Of a DNA stretch of 64,000 bases, positions 45,646 through 55,158 are shown piece by piece. How positions within the stretch are numbered: position 1 is the stretch's first letter; each line of letters opens with the position of its first letter. Location of the stretch: contig JABYQU010000051.1 of NCBI GenBank assembly GCA_022264855.1, forward strand, positions 186,001 to 250,000. Direction: 5' to 3'. This DNA comes from Lenzites betulinus (Eukaryota > Basidiomycota > Agaricomycetes > Polyporales > Polyporaceae). The position numbers and the translations under genes were made by a program. The notes below the pieces were generated by a model, which was given only the letters and a program-made list of their open reading frames with translations, did not search any database and had not been told where the DNA came from.

Positions 45646-46638
45646 CGTTGAGATAGCTCTACGGTGAGCTTACTCTACCACCCCACATACTAGTACGATG
45701 CCAACACAGGCCCCTCATCAGGAAACACCAAAACCTCCAGATGGAGACGCCTCAGGCTGTCTCCAGCGCTCCAGGGGCCTCCATACGGAGACGCGTTCTC
45801 CACCCCGTTGACAATCCCTCGAAAGCTGCGTATTTTCGTTCATAAACATAAGCATACGCTCTTCTGGAGCGTGATCATGATCTATTTAAGGGCAAGAAAG
45901 CAGCACGGCGTTGGTGAGTTGCGCGGGCAAGCCGTGGGACAGGCGCCATAGTCTTCATTTTGGGACCGATGGAGACGCCCTGTCTCCATATGATGGGGGG
46001 TGTCTCCAGCGCCTCCATCCAGCCATGCCTTACCATATGAGGCCCATGGTTCACGGAGGCTTTCCTGATGCTCTTGGAAGTACTCATGCGTAAGGTAGCG
46101 GACTCGTGGACTCGAACAGAACCAGCTTTGTACTACGTTGCCTTGGAATGAGGCTGCGTACTACACTCGTCCAATGTCCTCGCCCCCGGGCATGTATGAT
46201 ATACTCACTAAGTCGCTTGATCGATGATCATTAATTCCCTTCGTGAGATCGCACGTCGGCGGGTCAGGGCGACGCTCACCGCATTGCAGCTGAAATATCA
46301 GACCGGCCGGATTCACTGACCCTGAGTGAATTGCGAAGCTCTGGGATGCGCAGGAGGACACTCGCAAAATCTGCGGCCTAGTAAAGATGGCACACACTGG
46401 AGAGGATGCTCAATAGAGATCTTCCATTCATAAAGCATTGACAGCAGCGAGGTACAGGAAATACAGGGTAAGCACATCGATAGTGGTACACGTTTGGCGG
46501 TAGCGAGACACGAGAGACATAACAAGGACGGATGGCGTCGGACATTGGAAAAGCAGAAAGATCATTCGCAAGCAACCACGGGGGCACGAGGGGCCCTCAA
46601 CTGAGGCCCAACATCTCCAGCACCCTCCCCGGGCGTAC
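45646..46638. other. Spacer between F-box gene 2 and KL2, holding a MITE
   Basis: Inverted-repeat homology (45646-45715 and 46071-46160) is split by the 355-base element listed separately. From about 46160 to the KL2 stop nothing is recognised. Confidence 0.5.
45716..46070. mobile_element. Candidate non-autonomous DNA transposon (MITE), 355 bases
   Basis: The element begins CATCAGGAAA and ends TTTCCTGATG, a perfect 10-base terminal inverted repeat. The right arm of the large palindrome, at about 57085-57100, has the uninterrupted site: 'acaggct-actcttgga' there against 'acaggc...element...ctcttgga' here. The inside has no coding capacity but carries at least six copies of GGAGAC/GTCTCC grouped near both ends (45741-45795 and 45970-46015). 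This is the usual look of transposase-binding subterminal repeats. A two-base CT may be the target duplication, but this is not certain. Confidence 0.7.
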
Positions 46639-48479
46639 TCAGTATCCAAAATCGTCGATGAGCAGCTCCCCGCGCGCGCGGCGCAGCTCCTCGCTGAGCG
46701 CAGCGACGAAGGTGGCCCGCGCCGAGCCTGCTGGCGGCCCGTACGCTGCCCGCTCCCGGTCCGACTTGCCCTGCCACGTCTCCCACGTCTCCCCGCGCCC
46801 GAAGTCGATGATGCGGTAGCTCGGGGTGTCGTAGCTGCGCGCAGCAGGCGGCGCGGTGAGCGGCCCGGGCTGGACCATGATGTTGCGCACGTAGAAGGAG
46901 CCCTGGATGATCTCGAGGTGGTGCAGGCGCTGGATGAGCGAGAAGCACTCCGTGCTGCAGAGGGAGAGACTGTCAATGAGTGGTCTGATGTGTGAGGGGC
47001 GGGGACGTACCGTTGGTCGACGGTGAACTTCGCGGGCTCGACTGGTTTGCCGCACTCCTCCATGAGGAGGATGGGGGAAGGCCAGCTGGTCACGCACGGA
47101 CGGCTCTCGGAGCAGCCCCTGTGGTGGTTGTCCAGCACATCGCCGCGTTCGTTCACGGGGAGGTAGTATCCGTAGAACTTGGGGACGATCGCCACCGCGG
47201 GCACAGGATAGCGGCACTGCGGCACAATGTTGTATCCGCAATACTCCTTCTGGATGTGCTTCGGGAATGAGTCGTAGATCTTCGCTTCGTTGCGGAGGAG
47301 GTTGTGTGCCGAGCATCTGTTGTATGCCAGCTTCGCAGCGACGGTGACCTGACCTGTCGGCGAGTGCGCGGAGAGCGGGGGCGGGAGAGTGAGCGGCGCA
47401 CGATATACGAACGAATGATGGCCTTCTCCCAGACGATTGGCCGCCTTGAGGTAAAGATGGGCGACGGTCGGCTCGATGGGTCCGTCGTCGAAATCGTCGA
47501 AGGTCGGGCGGTGGAGAATGTATTTGATCCCACGTTCCCCCTGTTCCTCGATGATGTCCTGCCTGTGACCGGTGGTGTTGTCAGGATCGTGCACCATGAG
47601 GATCTCAGGGAAGAAATGTCCAGGAATGAATTCTTCGAGCTTCGGAAGATCCTTGACTGAGAAGGGACGGCGCACGGGCTGTAGGGGCTTTGGGGGCTGT
47701 TCGTCTTCGTCGGAGGGTCCTTCTTCCTCGTCTTCTTCGGAGGAAGTTTTATCGTCGTCCTCTCCCATCTGCTCTTCAGCAGCTGATCCGTCCTCGTCCT
47801 GCTTAGCTTTCTCTGGCTCTGCAGGTTGCTTATCAGGGTCTTGGACGTCCTGTTCGCCTGGAGGTGCGGAGTCCGTAGGCTCGGACGCCGGCTGGGCAAG
47901 GGCAACAGCCCCAGATGCACTCCCATCTGCCATCTGCACATCCGGGACCTTCGCTTCTTGAGGCTCGACGGGGCCACTCGTAAGCTCTGCAGGAACGCTA
48001 CCAGACGTCACGTCGTCGTCCGTCTCATACGTCTCCTCGGCGCGGATGGTGTACTCCACCTCCTCCTCATGCTCGCACTCGCACCCCCCGTCAATCGCGC
48101 CGATCGGCGGCACCCGTCCCATTTGCGCGTCGTCGGGGAGCCTGAGCACGGGCCACGGCCGGCGCACGCGCGGCTCGACGAGCGGCTCGTCCCACGCGTG
48201 CTCCGCATAGCCCTCGCCGAACTCCCGCAGCATGCTGCGCGACCAGATCGTGAGCGCGTTCACGCCCGGGATGCGCTGGATCCAGAAGATGTGCGCGAGG
48301 CGGTGGCCCCAGACGTAGCCCTCGGGCGTGCGCAGGCCGATGGGGAGCAGCAGGCGCGGGATGACGGGGCCGTCGGGGTTGCGCTCCCACCAGAGGCGGA
48401 CGTCGCGCTCGCGCGCGGCGGATTTCTGCGCGTCGAGACGCCGCTTGGCATCTCGCTCTTGGAAGTCTGCTGAGGACAT
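46639..48479 (-). CDS. Kinase-like protein KL2 (catalytic-loop Asp replaced by Ser)
   Basis: Exons 48479..47011 and 46954..46639 (56-base intron) give 594 residues. The N-terminal module (GYVWGHRLAHIFWIQRIPG, TIWSRSMLREFGEGY, RVRRPWPVLRLP) matches KL1. A very acidic linker follows (for example SSEEDEEEGPSDEDEQ). The kinase-like part starts at FSVKDLPKLEEFIPGHFFPE. It contains LGEGHHSFVYRAPL, the Lys in VTVAAKLA, the Glu in LRNEAKIY and the hinge-like SWPSPILLMEECG. The catalytic loop IIQGSFYVRNIM has Ser509 in place of the HRD Asp, and IIDFGRG keeps Asp540. A longer open frame to 46428 exists only if the intron is read through; the spliced model is supported by KL1. A TATA box lies about 110 bases upstream. 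It is probably a pseudokinase. Confidence 0.85.
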
Positions 48480-48585
48480 TGTTGTTGGGGTTCGTAGGCT
48501 GGAGGGTTGGAGAAGGCTGAGTAGCTGGCGGAGATGGCGATGGGGAGAGATAGGCGTGGTCCTCTGATCCTCAGAGGACTCGTAC

Positions 48586-48593
48586 CTTATATA
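48586..48593 (-). promoter_or_regulatory. TATA box of KL2
   Basis: On the minus strand TATATAAG stands about 110 bases before the ATG at 48479. Confidence 0.5.
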
Positions 48594-48948
48594 CCAAACC
48601 TTGCCGAATCCTTTTTCACTCTGGTCATGTTCCGCGTCACATCAATCGCGCTGTGGCGACTCGAGGACAATGCAAGAAGGAAGACATGACTCCAACCAAC
48701 AAAGCGATTGTCCCATACAATCGGCGTGGCGGGCACAGCCACCGCCATGGCGCGCGTTGGCGCCCACGCAAGCCCACCAAATTCAAGCTCAAGCTTCGGG
48801 ATGCAACGACGCTGAATTAATCAGAGATGAAGCGCTAGCATGTCAATTCAGGCGATACAACTAGTACTGTACAACATCTATAGTTACACAAGAACGCAGC
48901 TCTAGTGAAGCCCGTCTACCCAAACCCAAGAGAGACCGAAACCAAGCC
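48594..48948. other. Intergenic region between KL2 and KL3
   Basis: The upstream part of the KL2 promoter and the 3' flank of KL3. No other feature is seen. Confidence 0.45.
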
Positions 48949-50256
48949 CTACTGTTCTCCAGAGCATGTGACGCCGACGTCCGCCCATTGTAACGGCCGC
49001 AGCTCCATCAGCCCGGTCTGCATGTCGCGCTCCCGCGTCTTCTCGAAGCTGTTGATCGCGAGGCGCGTCGGGGGTCCATTGCGCGCCGACAGCACCTCTG
49101 CTCGCCCGAGGCTGATGAGGCGGTATCGGGATGGCGCGGAGGGCGTCGCAGGCTGCACGAGGATGTTGCTCGCGCGCGCGGAGCCATGGGCGACGTTGGC
49201 GTCGTGCAAGCGGGTCACCAGCGACCAGCACTCCGCTCTGTATCGCGAGAACGCACAAAGTAAGCACACGATCACACAAGGTAGTCAACGGGAGAGCGCG
49301 TACCTCTGCGCCTGGTCCATGCCGGCCACCTCGATCGGCACCCCGCAGTCCTCCATGAGCAGGATCGGCGACGGCCACTCGACCGCGCAGTCCGCGTTCA
49401 GGTACCCGTCGCAGTCCGGGTGCTCGCCGCACATCCGCCGCCCCTGCGCGTCCACGGGCACATACAGCCCGTAGAACTGCGGCAGCGCCGCGTCCCCCGT
49501 GCCCTGCAGCGCCGCCGGCATGCGCGCGTACGCGCGCCCCTCCTGCCGCAGGAGGTGGTGCGAGCGGCAGTCGCCCCGCGCGAGCTTGGCGACGACGCTC
49601 ACGCGCTGCGGGCCCGCCGACGACGTCGAGGACGAGCTGCAGAGGCTCGCGACGAGCGGCGCGCGGTACACCTCTGAGCGGCGGCCCGTCGCGAGGTGGT
49701 TCTCCGGGTCGAGGAAGAGGCACCCGCGGCGCATGCGCCCGTCGGGTCGCTCGAGGGTCGTTTTGGGGAGGTGTGGATACGCCCGGACGTAGCGCAGCGC
49801 GCGCTGGGGGCGCGCACGTTGGGGGTTGCGGCCCGTGGTGTTCGCGCGGTCGAACACGAGGAGTTCCTCGGGCAGGCGCGAGCGCGCGACCTGGTGGGTG
49901 AGCGGGGGGAGGCCGGCGAGCGAGTAGGGCCGCTCGAGGTGCAGGGTGCGGCCTGCGGGCTTAACGGAGGGCACTGCAGTGCCAGCGAGGGAGGGGGCGC
50001 GACGGACGGTGGCCTCTGACGAGGAAGAGGACGCCGAGGACGTCGATGACGTAGGGGAGGGTGGGCGGATGACTTGGGGAAGGGCGCGGGCCTCCTTGCA
50101 GAGCGAGGCGAAGAATGCCGCGTTCGCCTGCGCCACATTAACGCGCATCTGCGGGTCCAGGGGCCTGAGGGTTGGCCGCGACCGATGCACCTTCTTGTAC
50201 TCGGTGGCGTCGGAGGCGACCTGCGCCCAGGCCGTGCTTGCGGTGGCGGAAGGCAT
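48949..50256 (-). CDS. Kinase-like protein KL3 (catalytic-loop and DFG Asp both replaced by Ser)
   Basis: Exons 50256..49304 and 49237..48949 give 413 residues. It lacks the N-terminal module of KL1/KL2 and begins with a short Ser-rich linker. The kinase-like part has a degenerate Gly-rich loop (LATGRRSEVYRAPL), the Lys in VSVVAKLA, a Glu in LRQEGRAY, and the hinge-like WPSPILLMEDCG. The catalytic loop reads VAHGSARASNIL, with Ser337 at the HRD Asp, and LISLGRA has Ser360 at the DFG Asp. Both metal- and base-providing acids are therefore gone, the clearest pseudokinase of the set. The ATG at 50256 is preferred to an upstream GTG. A C-terminal tail (MELRPLQWADVG) has no match known to me. Confidence 0.83.
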
Positions 50257-52283
50257 CACAACTGAGAGATCGAGCAGGTAAAGTGAGTGAGTTGAGTTTT
50301 AAACGTCGGCGTGCAGTAGCATGCGGGATGCGCGGGGGGCATGGCGATAGGGACTTACGAGGGAGATTGGGTTGGAGAAATGGTGGTTATATGGCTGGGG
50401 GATTGGACAACGGCGGTTGTCGGTCGGTGTGGCTGACACTATAATGGCTGGTTGACGCGTCGTCCAAACCCGAATTCTGCCACAGGTAGCAGCTAGCAGC
50501 GTCGTATGTCCTGGTAATGAGATTGGTGGCGTCGTAGACTTGAAAGTAGCGCTGCGCAAGGCGGAGACGGGAATGATGGCGAGCGTAGATGGTGGTGGTT
50601 GGGTGAAGGGTTGCTAACGCGGCACCTGTGGCTAAATAATGGTTTTAGACAAAGAGATATCCATTGGGGACCGACGGGCTTTCACGCCGCTACCCAACGG
50701 CAGACGCACAATGCGTGAAAGCTCTGACGCAGTGGCTGACTCACTATTTCGGCGGTGACAAAGGCCCTGCGCAGGCCAAAGCGTGCTGTTTCTCGCGGTG
50801 TGCGGCGGGGGTGGGGGACGCAAGGGGCTGGGTGCGAGTGGCACGTCGAGTGCGGTGGTGGGCAGCCTGTTGTAGAAGTACGTGTGGCTGGAGCGGGAAG
50901 GTTTGAACTACGCTACTAGATCTGCGAAAGCGTTGCGATGACGTACATCGGTGCCACCTCGTATCAGATGCCTCAGACGATCTCCCAGTGCGTTCGCGCT
51001 GCTGCTAGCTCGCTCAGGAGGCGACTTGTAGGGTCGTTGCGAGCTGTAAGACGGTAGCAGAGGTCGAAGGAGACGGCGCAACACAGGCATATGTTTTATT
51101 GGCCGTTTGTCGACCGGACGCCCTTAGCCACAGTCCGGATCTGTCGAAGATGAGTCACACGCGCCCATCTGATATTCATCCGATGTTCAAGCACTCACCT
51201 TACCGCCGCATCGATCGCATCTGCAGAAGCTCGAGTGGTGGGCTGGACTCGACGCCCACATCATGAGTTCGACGCTCGCGTTCTCGTGACGCGATAGACC
51301 ACCATGCCACACGTGAAGGCAGCATGAAGGCAGTACGACGGGCGTCCGCACGAGGCGAGGTGCGATAGCAGACCACCAGAGACCACCAGCCTGAAGTCGC
51401 GGACTTACATGTGTGGTGATTGGGAACGGCGGAAGAGCATGTGTGGGAGCAAGCGAGGATGCAGGGCATGATCCAGACGATCGATGTGAATGAATTCTAA
51501 TGTACCTACACGTAAGTAAAAATGAGCAGCTCAAGATAAAGTCGAGCAAAGGTGATAAATATAGCGAAGGGGGCGGTAAGCAGTAGAAGGGGGTGGTGGG
51601 AAGCGCAGGGTGTGAAGAAGTGGGAACGCGGCAAGAAAGCCCAAGAACAGGCAGACTCGCTAGAAGTCCGAATGCAGACAGTCCATGGCGCCGCGACCCC
51701 CTCTTGGCTACGGGAATCCACGGCACATGCGAAGGCGAATGAGGTATGGCGACAGTGGTGCAAGACGTAGGCTGTACTAAAATGACGGGATATGGATGGG
51801 ATACAAGGCGTGCGATAAGGATGGAGATGATACATGGGCAGTACATTCCCGCGGCAGGAGCAGCTCGGGCGTGGCGGCGGCGAATCAGACGACGGATTCG
51901 GCGAGTCGTGAACGGGGCATGGGTGGACGAGGCATTCCCGGAATACGTCGTGAAAGTCTTGCTGGGCGTCGTTGCGTCTGTGAGGGAAAAGCGTAGGTTA
52001 GCGCCGTGGGCTGATAAGACAAGACGGGACGCCTCGGGGTATCCGCGGTGCAGCAACTACTTAGGCCCCGGGGCACGCTTGTCCGGAGTAACATCAATGA
52101 AGTGGGGTCTTAATAGGCAAATCGCCGGCCATACAGGTAGATCGCCTGACGGTGCTTCTGCACGCTTCGGCGGGGAGGAAGCGGGAGATGTGCCGCACGG
52201 CGGGGGCCAGTCACGAGACAATAAAGAGAGTACTGACGTGGCGCGACATGATGAGCTTTGCCATTGACATGGGTCCTCGTGAA
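50257..52283. other. Intergenic region without a recognised gene
   Basis: About 2 kb. Open frames on both strands (for example 51187-52056 minus) look composition-driven. I cannot support a gene here, but exons of the frame at 52284-52991 could continue into it. Confidence 0.4.
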
Positions 52284-52991
52284 TCAAACGTCTGTGCGAC
52301 TGTGGGAGGGAACGAGCAGAATGAGACGAGAACCGGGCGTACAAGCTAACAGGCGAGTAGACGCACCTAGGCGCGAGCGGCCGACCTGCCAGTCCATGCG
52401 GGCGAGCTCTGAGCCGCCTACGTATCCGTTGTGCTCTTCTGGCTCGTCGTCGCCGATGAGGGAGTTTATCGAGAACGAGACGGGGAGATGACTCCAGTTC
52501 CACAGTTGGTGCTTGCCGGGGGCGAGACTCATGTCCGTTGTGGCAGAGCTGACCGCCGAGTCGAGCCTGAACTTGTGGAGGGAGCCAGAGCCGACACAGA
52601 CGACGGCGAGGACCGACGTCAGGAAGGAAAAGACGGAGAGAAGCTGGAGGAGCGAGAGCGACAGGATTTCACTCATGGTGAGAGCGGTGGCCGGTGGGCG
52701 GGGGAGACCGAGGGTGCCTGCGTCGTCGTCGTCGTCGAGTGGACGAGGAGAGAAGGAGGACGCGGCAGACGAAGAGGAGGACGAGCCTGGGAGTCGGGGA
52801 TGGTCGAGTACAGGTCCAAGCTGTGGAAACAACTTAGCGCCGGGGTTCGGGGAGATGGCAACCGACTCGCCCGCGCCTCCATCACGCCCTCCTCTCCCAC
52901 TCCATCCTCCATCCTCCATCTCCTCCCGCTGCTGACCATTCGACTGGTCGACCTGTGAGCTCTGGGTAAAGTGACTGTGGTGGCCTGCCAT
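52284..52991 (-). CDS. Hypothetical protein or exon with a hydrophobic segment
   Basis: An open frame of 235 codons with C-ending codon bias in its centre. It has a Gln/Gly-rich start, a poly-Ser and poly-Asp stretch, then a hydrophobic segment (ILSLSLLQLLSVFSFLTSVLAVV) that could be a membrane anchor or, from an internal Met at 52675, a signal peptide. After it comes LWNWSHLPVSFSINSLIGDDEPEEH. I do not recognise it. The low-complexity part may be an artefact of simple sequence, and a splice near 52385 is possible, so both ends are uncertain. Confidence 0.3.
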   Translation of the reverse strand: MAGHHSHFTQSSQVDQSNGQQREEMEDGGWSGRGGRDGGAGESVAISPNPGAKLFPQLGPVLDHPRLPGSSSSSSAASSFSPRPLDDDDDAGTLGLPRPPATALTMSEILSLSLLQLLSVFSFLTSVLAVVCVGSGSLHKFRLDSAVSSATTDMSLAPGKHQLWNWSHLPVSFSINSLIGDDEPEEHNGYVGGSELARMDWQVGRSRLGASTRLLACTPGSRLILLVPSHSRTDV

Positions 52992-53704
52992 GCATGCTCG
53001 AGCCTCCTTACTTCAGCGAACTCGGTGCTGGTTATGTTCTAGGTCTGAGGAACTGCTGGGATTCTAGCAAAGTCTAGTTCGGCCATAAAAATAACGCTGT
53101 TCGTGCTCGGTGCATCCACCCACACGCCCCATATGTCAAAATGCAGATCTTTGTCCTCATCTGTGCCGGAGCATCTGTACAAACGTATGGAATGCGGAAG
53201 AAGTATCTGATTGCTCGTCACTTTCAGAACGTCGCAACCCCCGCAGCCCCTCCGCAGTAAGCAGGCATCAACGGTTCTGGCTCAAAGACCTTCGATAAAG
53301 GAGCGCAAAGCGGCACATTAACACATTTCATTGTCCGGCTTGTGACACGATTGAATACTCTACATACAGATCTCAGGACGCGCGCCGCCCAGCTAGGAAC
53401 TAGGCTGTTCGCAGAGTTTAACTCGAGAGCGTTTAAACTCTGTTTTAGGTATCGACCGTGGTAAGTAATGAAGTGCATGGCTTTATGCACGTAGTGTCGC
53501 TCACTGACTGGATATATGCAGCAGAGGCATTGACCATGCTACTTTGTTTGTTCTCCATTGTCCCTCTAGCCGCTTGGGCAACGTGGTCTGTGGATTCCGG
53601 AGTTTCAACAAAGACCTTTATTTGTTTCACCCGCGCTGGTTGAACGTCGCATCCTGCTCGTTCTTCCAACGTCTCTGTCTCACCTACTTGCCACCACACG
53701 AGCG
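52992..53704. other. Intergenic region left of KL4
   Basis: About 700 bases with no recognised gene. The 3' end presumably carries the KL4 promoter. Confidence 0.4.
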
Positions 53705-54361
53705 ATGCTCAGCGACCTCCCCAAACTCTCCGAGGAGCTGCCCGCCTCGCTTTTCCCGGACGACCTCATCGTCCACGACAGCGCACACATTCTCGGCCGA
53801 GCCACCTCCAAGCCCATCCGCTTCGCACGCGTATACCCCGTCCTCCTGCGCGACCACAGCGCGAACCCGAACCGCAAGCACGGCCACGCCCCGGAAGACG
53901 AGATCCTGCGCGTCTCCGCGAGCGTGGACATGGCCCCCGCGGAGCGCCTGGACAGCGCGGCGCACACGACGTTCTTCCGCGTGCCGCTCACCCTCCCCTC
54001 CACGGCGCTCGGCGCGCAGGGCAAGACCGTGCGCGTCATCGCGGAGCTCGCGACCCGCGTGTGCGGGGGACACCAGCACCTCCTGCGCCAGGCGGGCCTT
54101 TTCGACAGCCTCACCCAGTGGCGGGCCCTGCACAGCCCGGCCAGCTCGGCCGATTCGGTGTCGTTGGACGAGGACGCCGATGCGCTCGATGGCCTGCCGA
54201 GGTTTTATGGCTTTTATCTGCCCGTGCGGAGGGACGGCTCGACGCGCCTCCGCAGGCACGACGAAGATTGCGATGAGTCCTGTACGCGGGAGGTTCTGTG
54301 GACGTCGGGCATCTTGTTGATGGAGGAATGCGCGGCGGACACGGGCAGGGCCGGCTGCTGA
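53705..54361 (+). pseudogene. Kinase-like protein KL4, truncated (N-lobe only)
   Basis: An uninterrupted frame of 218 residues that aligns with the N-lobe of the other kinase-like proteins: LSDLPKLSEELPASLFPDDL, TTFFRVPLTLPS, RFYGFYLPVRRDG and SGILLMEECA. It stops nine residues after the hinge-like motif, where the others have the splice junction before the catalytic loop; the C-lobe exon is missing and I found no remnant within 500 bases downstream. The VAIK-type Lys is Glu (VRVIAELA) and the helix-C Glu is Gln (LLRQAGLF). It could be a broken gene, or a short expressed N-lobe protein, since the frame itself is clean. Confidence 0.7.
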
Positions 54362-55158
54362 ATCTTGTTGCACGGTTGGCATTTGAGGAAATGTGAGTGT
54401 ACATCCACTCTCGAGGCTTATGAGCGTTTTACTGAGACAACTTAACGCAGGTTGTAATAATATTGGATTTCGTCTCAGCCTGTACCGCCATCTATCAAAT
54501 GCATGTTACGCACTGTAGTTCGCCACAGAGCTGATCAGACACTTGTAAGCGGATTTTTGACATCGGGCGCAGGGATATGTCCACGTTTTGGGGCAACTCA
54601 GAGAACCAGGGTCAGATGGAGGCCGTGTGAGTGTTTCGGACATCACGCCAGGAACTCGACCCGGATCGTTGATACTGTTCACGCCCCGTTCCTCCAGAGA
54701 GTCCTCGACGGTCCTCAAATGAACCTTGGAAGATCCGGAACTGCACCCAAGCACACCGTGCTGCTGGCGCATGTCCGCGCCATGCGCCTACCCCGCATTC
54801 ATGGATATTGTTATCCGCACATCGAGGCATCGATCGGCCTACACGTTGGTACGCTCGTCCAAACCGGGCTGTTGACAGGGTGAGTCGTCTGGCCTAAACA
54901 GGAATGAGTTGCCTAGTTGGGCACGCGTGGGAGGAGTCGGTAGGATCGCAAACGTCCGCCCTACCTTTTCGCATCGCACATGCACAAGAACACGTCCTTT
55001 TGAGAAACCACGATGGCAGCGTTGATGTAAACCGCCAGGCGGTCGGACTTTTGGGTAAGTTCGAGGGCGGGGATCCATGGGGGCGCGTTTCCGCGTGCAT
55101 CTCAACCGTTTGGCGTTATAACGGAGCCGTGCGTCCTCGTCATCCACAGCTCTCCGCC
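54362..55158. other. Intergenic region between KL4 and KL5
   Basis: About 800 bases. I looked for the lost KL4 C-lobe (LH....N..QPG and DFG-like motifs) and did not see it. No other gene is recognised. Confidence 0.45.

Larger units (their letters stand above)
41063..46160 (+). repeat. Left arm of a large inverted repeat (two F-box genes)
   Basis: F-box genes 1 and 2 in this arm correspond to genes 4 and 3 in reversed order and strand at about 57010-61770. Between about 43540 and 45700 coding, intron and 5' flanking sequence are nearly identical to the reverse complement of about 57080-59260. Between the genes, the homology continues more loosely (for example around 43375-43460 against 59430-59510). 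On the inner side it continues to about 46160, interrupted by the insertion at 45716-46070. Confidence 0.8.

Noticed and set aside
46428..48479. Single-exon 683-residue reading of KL2
   Set aside because: It reads through the 56-base intron and enters a wrong, Ser/Arg-rich frame; the spliced version restores the catalytic-loop and DFG region seen in KL1 and KL5.
51187..52056. 289-codon minus-strand frame
   Set aside because: No motif, no coding bias that I can see, and it begins from composition-driven sequence; not supported as a gene.
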